NCBI GenBank assembly: GCA_001692895.1
Contig: KV748180.1
Location: forward strand, 2,474,195-2,538,194
DNA: 64,000 nt
Direction: 5' to 3'
DNA from: Cenococcum geophilum 1.58
Lineage: Eukaryota; Ascomycota; Dothideomycetes; Gloniales; Gloniaceae
Numbering within the stretch: the first letter of the stretch is position 1; every line of letters begins with the position of its first letter. The notes beneath the pieces were generated by a model. The model did not search any database. It saw nothing but the letters and a program-made list of their open reading frames with translations, and was not told where the DNA came from. Made by a program: the position numbers and the translations under genes. Shown one piece after another: positions 22,950 through 34,480 of this stretch.

Positions 22950-25900
22950 TAGAGTTAAGGAGTTAACCTCACATCTATAGACGGCGTTAATAACTATATT
23001 AATTTTAAAACCCTTAAATATGGATACTATAAGCTTCTAAATAATAACCTATAGGAGCAATATAAGGAAGACTTTGCAGACTTTATAGAAGCTATTCTTA
23101 AGGCTTATAACCCTACTACTATCTATAACCTATAAACCCTTTTATATTACTAAGATATATAGGTTAAAAAGGATAAATAAGTTACTGTTGTATGGTCCTT
23201 ATATAATATAATATAGGAGGAGGACTAAATAGAATAGATTAAAGAGGAAATCCTAGACTAGGTAAAAGCCACTAAAGAACTCTTTACTTTTTTTTAAACT
23301 TAATAGGATCGCTAGCCTTATACCTAACCTACTTAACTAAATTTACCCTATAAACCTAAGCGGTTTTAGAACTAACCTTACTAGCTAAAATATACCCTAC
23401 TCTTAAGCTATGGACTATAATACCCCTATAAATCAAAATACGGACTAAATTACCCCTATTATTTAAGTTACAGATCTATAAGCTATATATCCGCAAACTA
23501 TATATTTATAAGCTATATATCCGCAAGCCACAAATCTATAAGTAATAGATCCGTAACCTACCTAAGTAAAGACCTATAGTAAGGAGCTAGCTAACCTAGC
23601 TAAATTTTACACTAATAAATCTAAGTATAGCGGTAAAAATAATAACTTTAACTTTAAACTAACTATCTTTACGGACCTTTATTAAAAGGCTAATATTCCT
23701 AAATAGGAATTTAGCCAAGCCTATTCCACCATACTGCGCGGCCTAGTACTTAACTACTACTACACTAACCTTAAAAGCAACCCCCTTAGTGTTCCCTTTA
23801 ATAAGCTATATAAAGCTATATATAACTACTTTAAAGGACCAGAATATAAGCGTAATATCCTTACCTAATAGGATGCGACTAAGCTATAGACTATAATTAA
23901 TAAGAACACTAAAAAATCGACTATAGAGTGCCTACAAATCCTTATTAAAGACCTTTAGCACCTATAGCACAGCCTTAACGCCAAGCTTTAAATAGACGAC
24001 TTCCTATATAATAAACTTATTATAGCCTACTAGGAAGTAGAGCCCTATAAGTACGCCTATTACAAGCCTATAGATACCTTAGCTAGCCTTATTAATAATC
24101 TACGCTCCTCTATTATAATATATAAAGTCTTAAACCTACTAGGCAGCACTTAAGCCTTTATTATAAATATTTAATATCCGCAAATAGACTTAGATATCTA
24201 CTTTATAGACTACTACTACTATTAGCAGCATTTGTACCAACTAAGTCCTACCTATAACCCCTATAGTAACCCCCGTACAAAAATATACCCCTATAGACAA
24301 ACTAGCTAAAAGTGCTTTATATACGGTAAAGAAGGATATTAGTCTATAAGATATACCTAAAAAGAATATAACAAGTCCAGAAAGAGACTTAATAGCTATA
24401 TTAACCAGTTTATTTTTAGAATATAAAGAAAAGAAAGTAAAAAAGCCCCCTAATAAGTTAATAAAAGCCCTTATAATTAACTTTAATTTAAATACTTAGA
24501 AATAAAAAACCTTAGAGACATTTCTAACTACTTTTAGACCTTTTACGGACAGCTAAGCCTTTAATATTACGACCGTATTAGCTAACCGTTCCTTTATATA
24601 CTTAATTACGCCCAAAAACCATTTTATAAGCACCCCCGTTATAAATATTATAAATTATAGGCAGGACCTATTTATATATATTACTACAGAACGCTATACC
24701 CCTAAGAAATTCTATAGTGTTATAATTAACACAAATGCCTCTAAAAAGTCTACTATAGGCTATAGACAATACCTTATATATAGGACCATCACAAATAATA
24801 ATATAGACATTAATATTACGCAAACTAGGGCCGTAAACGTCTAATTTAGCATCAGCTCAACCGCATTAATTAAATTAGTTAAAGTTAAGACTCTAATTGG
24901 CTTAGTTAACTTCCACGTAGTAAAAGAAGATACCTCTTTTCTACTCTACCTTACGGATATAGATAGGTTATAGGTATACTATAATAACGTTATAGACACC
25001 CTAATTAGCCCTATAACTACCCTAGGAAGTAAGTATATTACCCTACTAATTATATAACAATTTAGACACTCGTTCCTTATATAGGGAGAGACCTTACAGA
25101 TATATATTTAGGAATCTTTTAACTATAACCCGTGTTACCTTACTAGTACAAAAATCTACCGCCTATACCGCCATTTCGGCCACCTATTAGCTAAAAAGCT
25201 ATATAAAGTCCTTAAACGCTCTAGACATAACAACGTTAACAGGAAGGTAATTAACCACTTAACTAAATACTGCTCCTACTGCTAGAAATATAAACATTCT
25301 CTAGGCCAATTTAAGTTCACCCTTTATAAGGATCTTAACTTTAACTATTTAGTATACGTAGACATTATATACATTAACGGCAGCCTAGTACTATATATAA
25401 TTAATAAGGCAACCCACTACTAAGCCGCCTATTAGTTATAAAATATATCTATAAAGTATACTTAGGATATTTTACGAACCTACTAGATTAATATATACGT
25501 TAAACCTCCTAAGTATATTACCCACAACGCTAGTAGGAACTTCATTAGTAAGAAATTCTAGCAGTATGCTATAGCTATAGTTATATTAATAAAAGCCGTT
25601 CTAGTTAAGGCGTATTAGTTTATTAGGCTTATTAAGCGAGCTTACTTAGCTTTATAGAGAGCTTATTAGATTATTATAGACGAATATAAGGATATTTAAA
25701 AGGAACTAGCTCTACAAATAGCCGTAAAAGCCGTTAATAACACTACTAGCCTAGACGGAATAGTACCTACCCTCTTAGTCTATAGAGCCTACCTAAGGAT
25801 AAGCAAACTAAATCCTCCTACCCTATCTATTACAGAACGAGCAGCTATAATACGGAAGGTAATAGCTAAGATAGTTAAGCTACGGGCCAAATAAACTATT

Positions 25901-27960
25901 AATAACGCCTTATACTACCGTAACGGACCTAATATAACCCTAGTACACGGCCTTCCGCTTAACTCTAAAGTCCTTATATAGTATAAAAGCGGCAATTAAA
26001 ATAGACCTTATTGCCTACTAGCTATAGAAAACGAAATGTGCTATATATAACTCCTTAGTAGGCTAACTAGCTTTAGAAGCACGTTTATAAAACCCTACTT
26101 TCGGCCTAAAGACAACTATAATATTAAACCAGATAAACTAGAAGCACCTATTAAACTAGATAAACTAAAAGCACCTATTAAACTAAATAAACTAAAAGCA
26201 CCTATTAAACTAAACGAACTAAAAGCACCCGCTAAACTAAATAAACTAAAAGCATCCCTGCCTACCTTAAAAGTCCCCTAGGAACTTACTAAACCCGTTA
26301 AACCTATAAAGCGTAGTTAAGGACGCCCCTAAAAGCACCCTATAACTAAGAACTCTATAATAAAGAATTACCTAACCTCTGCAGGAATATCCGTAAGGTA
26401 ATCTCCGCCTATAAATATATTAGTTCTAGTATAGAAAACCCCGTTTACGGACTTATAACGTAAGGAAATTAACGGACTACTTAAAAAGGGTATCTTTGCG
26501 GTTATAATAGAAAGAGACATTCCGTAAGGCGCCTATATATTTAATTTATACTTTATTAACAAAATTAAACACCCTAGTACTAATAAAGCTTTTAAAAAAT
26601 TAAGGCTTATTATATAAGCCTATAATAACCAAGGAAAGGGCTTAGTCCTTATATAATCGCCTATAATTTAATAAGTTAGCTAATAGATTATACTTGCACT
26701 TATGCCTAGACTATAGTAAAGTAATCCTATAGCCCTTTACCTACGGGATATCTCGCAAGCCTATATACAGTCTAATACTTACCTAAGCAGAGATATCTTT
26801 ATATAACCACCCTATAAGCTTAACCTATAACCAGGAACAATTTTATAGGTTATAAAACCTCTCTACAAAGTACTAGAAGCTAGAAACCACTAGTTTAAGA
26901 CGTATTACTAGCACTATGTTAGCAAACTTAAAACGAAATAGTTAACCTATAACCCCTACCTCCTATACACCTAATTAAACGGCCTTAGTATTATTAGACT
27001 CCAAATAAATAATACCCTATTCTTAGCAGACTAAACCTTTATAGATGCTAAAGAAACTAAACTATAAAAGGCTAAGTTCTTAGTAAAGCTATAAGAGTAG
27101 TTAACTAAGTAGAATCTAATTAAGTTTAATAAAGGCCTAATTACCTAAAAAGGCAACCTAATTGAGCTAACTTAGGAACGCTAAGCCTAAAACCTAAAGC
27201 CTATTATAGTAAAGCCTATAGACCTTACTAGCTCCCGCGGAGAGACCTATAAGACCGTAAATATAAAGAACTAATACGTCGCCTAGCGTGTAAGAGGCGC
27301 CTATATTACTACGGTTTGTTAACCTAAATCTACCATAATTTGTCCTTTACGGCCTAAGTAATAGATCTATAAAAGGAAAATATTAAGTAGCTTAATAAGC
27401 GTATTTAGTAGCAAATTAACAATATAGTAAGGGGACTTACTTTTATACCACTAGACCTAAACTCCCTTAGTCTACTAGTATTTATAGATGCCTTCTTCAC
27501 CAATAATAAAGACCTATTATTACAAATTGGCTTTATAATTGTACTTACGGACCGTAATTAAGACGCAAATATACTATATTAGTCTTTAATTAAGTATAAA
27601 TAAGTAACCTAAAGTATACTAGCTTCTAAACTATATATACTAGCTTATAGCTTTAATATAGCAGCCGCAATCAAATTAACAGTCTAGAAGATTCTATAAT
27701 TAGAGCAGTTACCCCTAGTCTTATATACTAATTTAAAGTCCCTCTATAACTGCTTAGTTAAGCTAGGTATAATATAAGAGAAAAGGCTTATAGTTGACCT
27801 AATATACTTATATTAAGCCTATAAATGATACAAAATTATAAAGGTTAAATAAATTAGTGGTAGAAACAACCTAGTAGACGCCATAACTAAGGTAAAGCTG
27901 TATTAAGCCCTTAAAACCCTAATTAATATAAATAAGCTTAACCTAAAAGTTATAGAATAG
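22950..27960 (+). pseudogene. Cop2 gag-pol, RIP-inactivated
   Basis: Gag begins near 22960 (NYINFKTLKYGYYKLL). A CCHC zinc knuckle lies at 24310-24355 as CFIYGKEGY-SIRYT, with Cys and His positions partly Tyr. A protease region follows, then GAG-pre-integrase RLYRHFGHL from about 25159. Integrase core is about 25290-26000 (YVDIIYINGS near 25350). A repetitive Lys/Leu linker (26126-26262) leads to RT, about 26370-27250, then RNase H, about 27470-27920 (FIDASFTNNKDLLL near 27480). TAA/TAG stops throughout. Integrase precedes RT, as in Copia. I did not locate the protease active site with certainty. Confidence 0.9.
26126..26262 (+). repeat. 27-bp coding tandem repeat in Cop2
   Basis: Five in-frame copies of a 27-bp unit encoding variants of KLDKLKAPI, between integrase and RT. 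Copies differ by a few bases (Asp/Asn, Ile/Ala). The repeat gives the polyprotein a flexible charged linker. Confidence 0.9.
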
Positions 27961-28502
27961 GTAAAACGGGATTAACGGAGCACCTATAGTACGTCTACAG
28001 CCTATTAAAAGGCCGTATGGCTTATTATACAGTCAGTTTTATAGACTGTAAGCTATTAAATAATTGGTATAGGTAGATTACTTTAGATTACCGCAAACTG
28101 CCTATATTACGGTACAGGTAGAAAACGGTAGAAAAGCTACGGTAGAACTTAGTAGACTTACGTAACCTATTAAATTCTACTATATTCTGCTATGGTAGTT
28201 AAATTAACTAATTATAATTTTCTATCCCCGGGATAGAAAATCGCCATTAGCTCGCTTAGCACTAGCGCCTTAGCGGCCCTTAAGATCTAACTTATGGCTT
28301 ATCTACGACCCGTTAAAAGGCCGTACGGTTTATTTTACGGACCGTAAGCAGGACTTATGGCTAGCGTAGGGCACCGTTTGGAAGGCAGCCTAGACGGCAC
28401 CTTAGGGGAGATTTCTTATATATTTTCCTTTGTATTTTATAGTTTTATTAAAGCAATTACGGAGGGTATATATAGGTGGTTTTATTTTTTAAGTACCACC
28501 AG
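27961..28502 (+). other. Cop2 3' untranslated tail
   Basis: No coding signal after RNase H. Contains two copies of AAGGCCGTA-GGTTTATT-TACGG-like sequence (about 28009-28050 and 28316-28352), a perfect 12-bp-arm palindrome at 28217-28241, and a block CTAGCGCCTTAGCGGCCCT (about 28263-28281) also present in Yr1 near 33384. A purine-rich stretch (GGAGGGTATATATAGGTGG, about 28461) precedes the 3' LTR. Confidence 0.6.
28217..28241. repeat. 12-bp-arm palindrome
   Basis: ATTTTCTATCCC, one central base, GGGATAGAAAAT. A perfect inverted repeat, unusually GC-rich at its centre for this region. Could form a hairpin in the Cop2 3' RNA. Confidence 0.9.
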
Positions 28503-28773
28503 TATATAATTATAGCACCTATTATACTAACCGCGTGCTTACGCGTTCGGTACACTAGGTATATATTTATATATTTAGTGCACTAACCACTCGCTTATGC
28601 GTCTAGTGCACTTATAAAGCACTAACTAATTAGGGGGGAGGTGTATTAGTATATAGACTATATAGTCTGCTTTATATAATTAATAGTCACTATTATCTAA
28701 ACGAGTATATAATACTATATGTATTTCGTGCCCCTAAATCTAACTTACTTGTGCTATTAAATTAGTACAAATA
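28503..28773 (+). repeat. Cop2 3' LTR (271 bp)
   Basis: Same 271-bp length and order as 22202-22472, differing by transitions. Confidence 0.94.
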
Positions 28774-30955
28774 AGAATAGATACTAGTAGCAATTGAGAA
28801 GTACAAGTTCTTTATAAAAAAAACTAATTTTATTAAATTTATTATTAAACTAGGTTATATTAGTATAGACCTAAAGAAGATTAAAGCTATAGTAAGTTGG
28901 TAAGAACTAGAGAATATAATATAGTTAAGGTTAGTTTTAGGGGTTTGTAACTACTACAGAAGGTTTATAATATAATAGTTAAAGAATATTAAACCGTTTA
29001 CCAGGCTTATAAAGAAAAAGGAACTATAGGTATAGGGAAATAAATAAAAGAAGTTGTTTAAGAAACTTAAAAAGTTATTTACCTAGAAGCCAATCCTTAA
29101 AATCTATTAACTAGGATTAGACACGGTTATAAAAACAAACGCATTAAACTATATACTATAAGTATATTTACTACAGAAGTATAAGGACGCATAGCACCTA
29201 ATATTATATTATAGTAGAAAGATAATACTACTAAAGTTAAACTATAACGTCTATAATAAGGAGTTATTAGGGATAGTTATAGCACTTAAGAAATAGAGAG
29301 TATTCTTATAAGGCGTAGAGAAACTATTTATAGTTAAAACGGATTATAAAAACCTAACGGGGTTCCTAATAACAAAAGAACTTAATTAGAGGTAAGTTAA
29401 ATAGGCAGAGATGCTTATAGAATACTATTTTAAAATTTAGTATACTAAAGGAACTAAGAATATAAGAGCAGACGCACTTAGTAGAAAAGCTAAACTATAG
29501 AATAATAAGAAGCTATTAGGAGTAATACTACGCAGAGATAAGGATAGATAAATTAGATATAATTACCCTAAACTAGCAGCAACTTAAAAGGATAATAAAT
29601 TAAAAAGAGTCTATAAGACACTAAAAAGCTTTTAGGTATAAAGAATTCTAAAAGTATAACTAGAAGATCTATAGATAGATATATATATATATATAAAAGC
29701 GAAGTATATCCTAAAGAGTGTAGCAAAGCATTTTATAGAAGACTTTTATAAGGGAATAACTTAAGGATATAAAAGAGCAACGGGCTTAGTATTAAGACTT
29801 TAGGAAGAATATATTATTAATAAAATCTAGAATATCGCAAGAAAAGTAATAAAGAAGTGTCTAAATTACTAAAGAAATAAACTAATAAGGCATAAGCTAT
29901 ATAGAGGGCTATAACCTATTAAAATACTAAAGAGACTATAGAAGGTTATATTATAGGACTTTATTATTAAGTTACTAAAGTTAAAAAATCCTATTACCGG
30001 ATAAGATTATAATATAATCTTAGTAATAGTAAATAAGTTAACTAAATAGAGCTACTTTATAGTATATATAGAAGAAATCTTAGTAAAGGATATTACTAAA
30101 ATCTATATTAAAGAAGTGTTTATAGATATAGAGTACTAAATAAAATTATATTGGATAGGGATTTAAGATTTATAATAGCATTTTAGGAGGTATTCTTAGC
30201 GAAGCAAGAAGTTAAAGTAGTAACTTCCACTATATATTACCCGCAGATAGACAGTTAAATAAAAAGATTAAATTAGACGCTAGAATAGTATCTAAGATAT
30301 TATATTAATTACGCATAAAATAATTAGGTATTGCTATTACTAGTTATATAGTTTATATATAATATAATACTATAAGAAGGAATAGGCATATTACTATTTA
30401 AGGCAAATTATGGATATAAGCTAAGAATATTATTATTACTATAGTAAGCGAAAAAAATAAGTAGCATAGTAAAAGAAAAAATAAAGACGTTAATAAATCT
30501 TTATATAGACCTTATAGAATTAGTAAAGAAAGTATAAAAAAGAATAAAAAGGTACTATAATGCTAAGAGATTTAAGGGACTAGATCTTAAGGAGGAAGAT
30601 AAAGTATAGCTACTATAGAGGATTTCACTAGTGATATTTAAGTTAAACCTACTAGCCAAGATAAAGATCTACCCTATATAGCATATTGCGATGCTAGAGC
30701 TAGTATATAGGAATATTAAGCTATTAGCTTATAAAGTAGACACATATAGAGAATAAGAAAAAGATAAATAGTAAGTTTTAAAGATTATTAGTTATAAAAA
30801 CATTAATAATAAAATATAGTATAAGGTTAAGTAGATAGGCTACACTAAAACTACCTAAGAGTCACTAAAAAATTTAAAAAATACTATAAGAAAGGTACAG
30901 AAGTATTAAAAGAAATTAGGTTAAGTAGTATTAATAAAGAAAAATTGCTAAAGAA
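28774..30955 (+). pseudogene. Gyp3 RT end, RNase H, integrase, chromodomain
   Basis: Continues Gyp3 pol after Cop2. The RT thumb begins LVAIEKYKFF near 28790. RNase H is about 29080-29470 (YNVYNKELLGIVIALKK near 29240). Integrase has the zinc-binding H/C region near 29735-29900 and core about 29930-30500 with ITGQDYNIILVIVNKLTK near 30000. The chromodomain is about 30763-30885 (QVLKIISYKNINNKI, then IGYTKTT). All parts carry stops. Compared with Gyp5, a stretch near 30620 is shortened by a deletion ahead of the chromodomain. Confidence 0.92.
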
Positions 30956-31640
30956 TAAGTTACCTAAGGGGGACCTAAAAAGAGCAGTTACTAAACTACT
31001 TAGATTTATTTTCTTCTTAACTAGAAGAGAATCTATTCTTTTATTATTAAGTTTTTATAAACCTTATTCTATAAGTTTCTACTTCTTAAAATAAACCTTC
31101 TTATAAACCTTCTTAAGACGAAGTAACTGAGTAGATGCCGCAATATAGGCTTTAAAAGCCTTCTACTCTATATTATAAGAACGTTCCAATTTAGTAAGGG
31201 CTTAAGATAGTTCACTATCTAGCTATATAGTAGTAGATTAAATATAAGACTCTAAGACAAATTAATTAAGGAACTAGATAACTATTTAGAGTAATAGGTT
31301 GCGTATATTTAGCATTAAAGATAGAGTAAATATTATAGGATAAATAAATATTCGCTTTAGTACACTTTAAGTAAAAGAACAATTATTATAAGGAAGGGCT
31401 TACTAATGTAATATAAACTAACCCCTTTTTTAAACAGCAGAAATATGGAGATGGTATAATCTTACCAAAAGATAATATTATAGCAATAGTGCGAGTATAA
31501 CGTTACGCCTATAAAGAGGAAGGAGCCTTAGGTATAATAAGCAATAATATTAACTAAATTAATTAGATAGATATTATACCTCTAGTAAANNACNTAGAGA
31601 TATTTANAATCTTTAANNATAAAGATANANAGNAGGGAGA
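30884..31640 (-). pseudogene. Antisense frame in Gyp3: Zn2Cys6-like cluster plus coiled coil
   Basis: Opposite to Gyp3 gag-pol, same relative place as in Gyp2, Gyp4 and Gyp5. The cluster (about 31365-31460) reads PYFCCLKKGLVY, then YLKCTKAN, giving Cys or Cys-derived Tyr at C-x2-C-x6-C-x13-C-x2-C. After a frame change, the coiled-coil part reads TKLERSYNIE and then LLRLKKVYKKVYFKK (about 31075-31200), continuing to LVTALFRSPL and PVPFL-like at the stop at 30884. Stops are mostly TAA/TAG at likely Gln positions. Ns near 31589-31633 cover the presumed N-terminus. Confidence 0.6.
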
Positions 31641-31643
31641 TAG

Positions 31644-32062
31644 TATTACGGACGCTTTAAGTATAATATTATAACTACTTAGAGAAGAGTTAAAAGAAGC
31701 TAGTTAGTTAATTTAGGCATAGTCTAAAATAGAGCTAATAGAGCTATATAATAAGGAATAATAGCTAAAGTTATATAATATTATATATAGTATACGCAGT
31801 ATATAAAGGGAATGTATATATAATATGTATAATACGTACCTTACGTATAAAGGGGATTTCTTAGAAGTACGGTTATATATTTAAAGGACTATAGTCCCTA
31901 CCTAAATAGTTCTCTCCGTTATAGTAAATCTTATAATATAATTAGAGTTAATCTATTAGGTAACCACTCTACTAGTTATATTTACGTTGTTAACTATTCT
32001 ATACCTATATACCCAGCCTATTAATAAGTTTACTATAGTTCCTACTATAAGGCTTTATTACA
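31644..32062 (+). repeat. Gyp3 3' LTR (419 bp)
   Basis: TATTACGGACGC...GGCTTTATTACA, preceded by a purine-rich tract (AGNAGGGAGATAG) and followed by CTTTA. Confidence 0.95.
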
Positions 32063-32625
32063 CTTTAGGTACTAAATAAAAGTTATATTTATTATATTAA
32101 TTTAAAAAGTATAAATATATATTCTTAAGCTAATAATATTAGTTCTTTTAAATATAAAGGGTAAAAAATATTATAAATACCCTTAGAATTTATAATAGTT
32201 TTTATAAAATATAAGGTCTAATATAAATAGAGTAAATAGCTTTTAATAAAAGTAAAATAGATATTTATAAATATAATATAAATAGGTATAGAACTAGTTT
32301 TTAAATATATTTAATATTTAAAAGAGCTATAATCTAAATCTATATTATATTTTAGGTTATTTTTTATAAGATTTAAAAAATTATAAGGTATATTTATATT
32401 TTAGTATATATATAATTAGTTATTAATACTAGTTCTTTATAGTTACTAAAGTATTAAGCTTTAAATAATAACTAAAATATTTAAATAAAAATTAAAGACT
32501 TAAATTTTATAAAATAAGGCTTAAAGTAAAGGTAAAGTAGTTTTAATATATATAAATATATATAGTTTTTAGTTATAATAAAGCAGCTTAAACTACTAAA
32601 ATTATATTTAATAATAATATTTAAT
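32063..32625. other. Tir1 interior, extremely AT-rich
   Basis: CTTTA duplication, then about 560 bases near 85-90% A+T with no readable protein. This is the middle piece of Tir1 between Gyp3 and Yr1. Confidence 0.7.
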
Positions 32626-32781
32626 CTATCTATCGCAGTCACGTAAGGGGATATTTAATTTTTGTATAATTGGGAGGCGTAGGGCTATAAGGTCGCTCTA
32701 GGGCTAGTTCTTAGCAGTTTTGCTAGTTCCTAGCACTTAAATCTGCTAAGGATTTGCCCTAAAGCGGCCAGATATCCCTAA
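32626..32781 (-). repeat. Yr1 split direct repeat B2 (156 bp)
   Basis: CTATCTATCGCAG...GATATCCCTAA; matches B1 at 33048-33203 with a few transitions. A more diverged partial copy of its core follows at about 32836-32900. Confidence 0.92.
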
Positions 32782-32934
32782 CTATAAGCCTATAGCTGCA
32801 AGACTATCTAACTATAGTGGTCGCATTAAGGCTGGCTTTTAGTAGTTTTACTAGTTCCTAGTACCTACTAAAGAATTGCCTTAAAGCGCTATCTATATAT
32901 AATGTATACTGAGTATAAAGGATAGCGGGTGGGG

Positions 32935-33047
32935 AAAGCGAATTAGCTACGTAGTAACTGCGTTTAATATTCGCGAATATTGCAGGAGGTCTTAGCATTA
33001 TGCGTTGCTAAGGTAGTTACTACCAAGCAATATATAGACGCTAGTAT
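32935..33047 (-). repeat. Yr1 split direct repeat A2 (113 bp)
   Basis: AAAGCGAATTAGC...GACGCTAGTAT, directly joined to B1 at 33048. Matches A1, which is split by Gyp4 (37281-37369 and 53174-53197). Confidence 0.92.
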
Positions 33048-33203
33048 CTATCTATCGCAGTTACGTAAGGGGATATTTAATTTTTGTATAATTAGGAGGT
33101 GTAGGGCTATAAGGTCGCTCTAGGGCTAGTTCTTAGCAGTTTTGCTAGTTCCTAGCACTTAAATCTACTAAGGATTTGCCCTAAAGCGGCTAGATATCCC
33201 TAA
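33048..33203 (-). repeat. Yr1 split direct repeat B1 (156 bp)
   Basis: Same length as B2 and the same termini; the internal copy next to the recombinase gene. Confidence 0.92.
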
Positions 33204-33230
33204 GCGAAGCTTCTGCGCCCAACAAGACAT

Positions 33231-33380
33231 TACCGCATTCTGCTATATTCTGCTAAATTCTACCACCTTATCGCATTCTGCCAAATTTTGCTATATTATT
33301 GTATTCTGCCAAATTCTGCCATATTATTACATTCTGCCAAGTTCTGCTATATTATTATATTCTGCTATATTCTGCTAACC
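33231..33380. repeat. ATTCTGC minisatellite in Yr1
   Basis: Degenerate tandem copies of about 26 bases built on ATTCTGCCAAATTCTGC with TATTATT spacers. The same words appear in the Gyp1 LTR (3555-3600) and the Cop2 tail (about 28170-28192). CTAGCGCCTTAGCGGCCCT follows directly at about 33384. Confidence 0.85.
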
Positions 33381-33419
33381 TACTAGCGCCTTAGCGGCCC
33401 TCTTAATATCTTAACCTAC

Positions 33420-34480
33420 TACCTAGTAATCCTTACGCTAAGAGCGGTACACTATACTAGAAGTAAGAGTTAAGGTAATAGAGGTTAGTGGTCTTAGTTC
33501 TAATATATAGGCGAAAGGCTTCTAATAACTACTAATCTAGCTACTGGATTTGCTAATATAAACACCCTAAATCTTTAGTAAACTGGGCAGCGCCCTAGCG
33601 AAAGGAGTAGTTTAAGTAACTACTTAGGTTAATCCTAGCAGCTACTAGATGGAAGGAGAGGATCTTATAAACCCCTAGAGAGGCAAAGGGTTTACTATTA
33701 AGACTAAATAAGGGAGAGTTAAGGGGTTAAGGGTCCCTATTAAATAGCTTNNTTATAGCAGCNACTNGGNATAATNGGCCGCCTACCGCCGNNATNGNNA
33801 CGTTAANNCCCTAGTNTTANTTNTCGGCTTTGCTCTATTTAAGGCGGAATATTATCCTACTAGGCGTAAAGGTAATATTATATTAAGTAGCCTTTTTCGC
33901 TAGAAAGGTTGTTTGGTTTTTAAGCTCCGCTATAGTATATATAATCTCGCCTATCTATAGAAATCTAGTAAATATAAGGGTAAATATGGCATTAGTGTTA
34001 ACATCCGGTAGTAATAGGCCGTATATTACTACCTGGGCTAGAATGTCCCTAGTAATAGGTTGCTTATCCTTTTTTACTAAGAAAGAGATAGCGGCTGCTC
34101 TGGCGAGTAATTAGTATACTATAGGATCCTTAAATGCTGCAATTAAGATACCGTAATCTATATAGCGCGAGCGAATTGCGAAGATATAGGCTCGTAAGGT
34201 TTCGGCCTTAAGCCTGCCTATTTATAGCTAGGAGGTACCAAACACGCAGCGGGCAATCTATTCGCCTAGTTTACGCGGCTTAGTTAGGTAGGGGGAAACT
34301 CCTTTAAGTGCGCAGTATAACTCCCAGCTGTTAACTGCTAAAGAATAGTTCCTACGGGTTGCTGGCGTAAGGCCGTTTTAAAGAAGGAGCGCGTAGAGGT
34401 TAGATAGCGCGTTAACATTATTTTTAAAGTTTATAGGCGGTTATAAGTAGTCTATTAAGTTTATAGCACCTATTAAAAAC
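33420..34480 (-). pseudogene. Yr1 tyrosine recombinase
   Basis: Would join the circular or linear cDNA to the target by Arg-His-Arg-Tyr chemistry. Minus-strand reading includes SLAVNSWELYCALKGVSP (about 34300), then IAAFKDPIVY and RAAAISFLVKKDKQPITR, and FTLIFTRFL-stop-IGEI near 33950, where the stop falls at the expected box I Arg. Box II is YSFR-stop-GAAQF near 33590-33618, with the usual His now Tyr but the Arg kept. The candidate nucleophile Tyr lies in FRLYIRTKTT near 33505. Ns at 33751-33827 fall between the boxes. Inactive. Confidence 0.82.

Larger units (their letters stand above)
22202..28773 (+). mobile_element. Cop2: complete Ty1/Copia element inside Gyp3 RT
   Basis: Two 271-bp LTRs and 6,572 bp in total. 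Flanked by AGAAC (22197-22201) and AGAAT (28774-28778), a target duplication differing by one transition; joining the flanks restores Gyp3 RT as in Gyp5. Internal order is gag with zinc knuckle, integrase, RT, RNase H. RIP has altered the LTR ends from TG...CA to TA...TA. Confidence 0.95.
17758..32062 (+). mobile_element. Gyp3: Gypsy chromovirus inserted in Tir1, split by Cop2
   Basis: Two 419-bp LTRs (17758-18176, 31644-32062) flanked by the identical 5-bp duplication CTTTA (17753-17757, 32063-32067). Removing Cop2 leaves about 7.7 kb. Gag-pol is on the plus strand, and the family-typical antisense frame is next to the 3' LTR. Same family as Gyp2, Gyp4 and Gyp5. Confidence 0.96.

Noticed and set aside
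32626..33203. Possible CRISPR-like or tandem array
   Set aside because: The repeats are two long A and B units in the split-direct-repeat order of a tyrosine-recombinase element, not short regularly spaced repeats.
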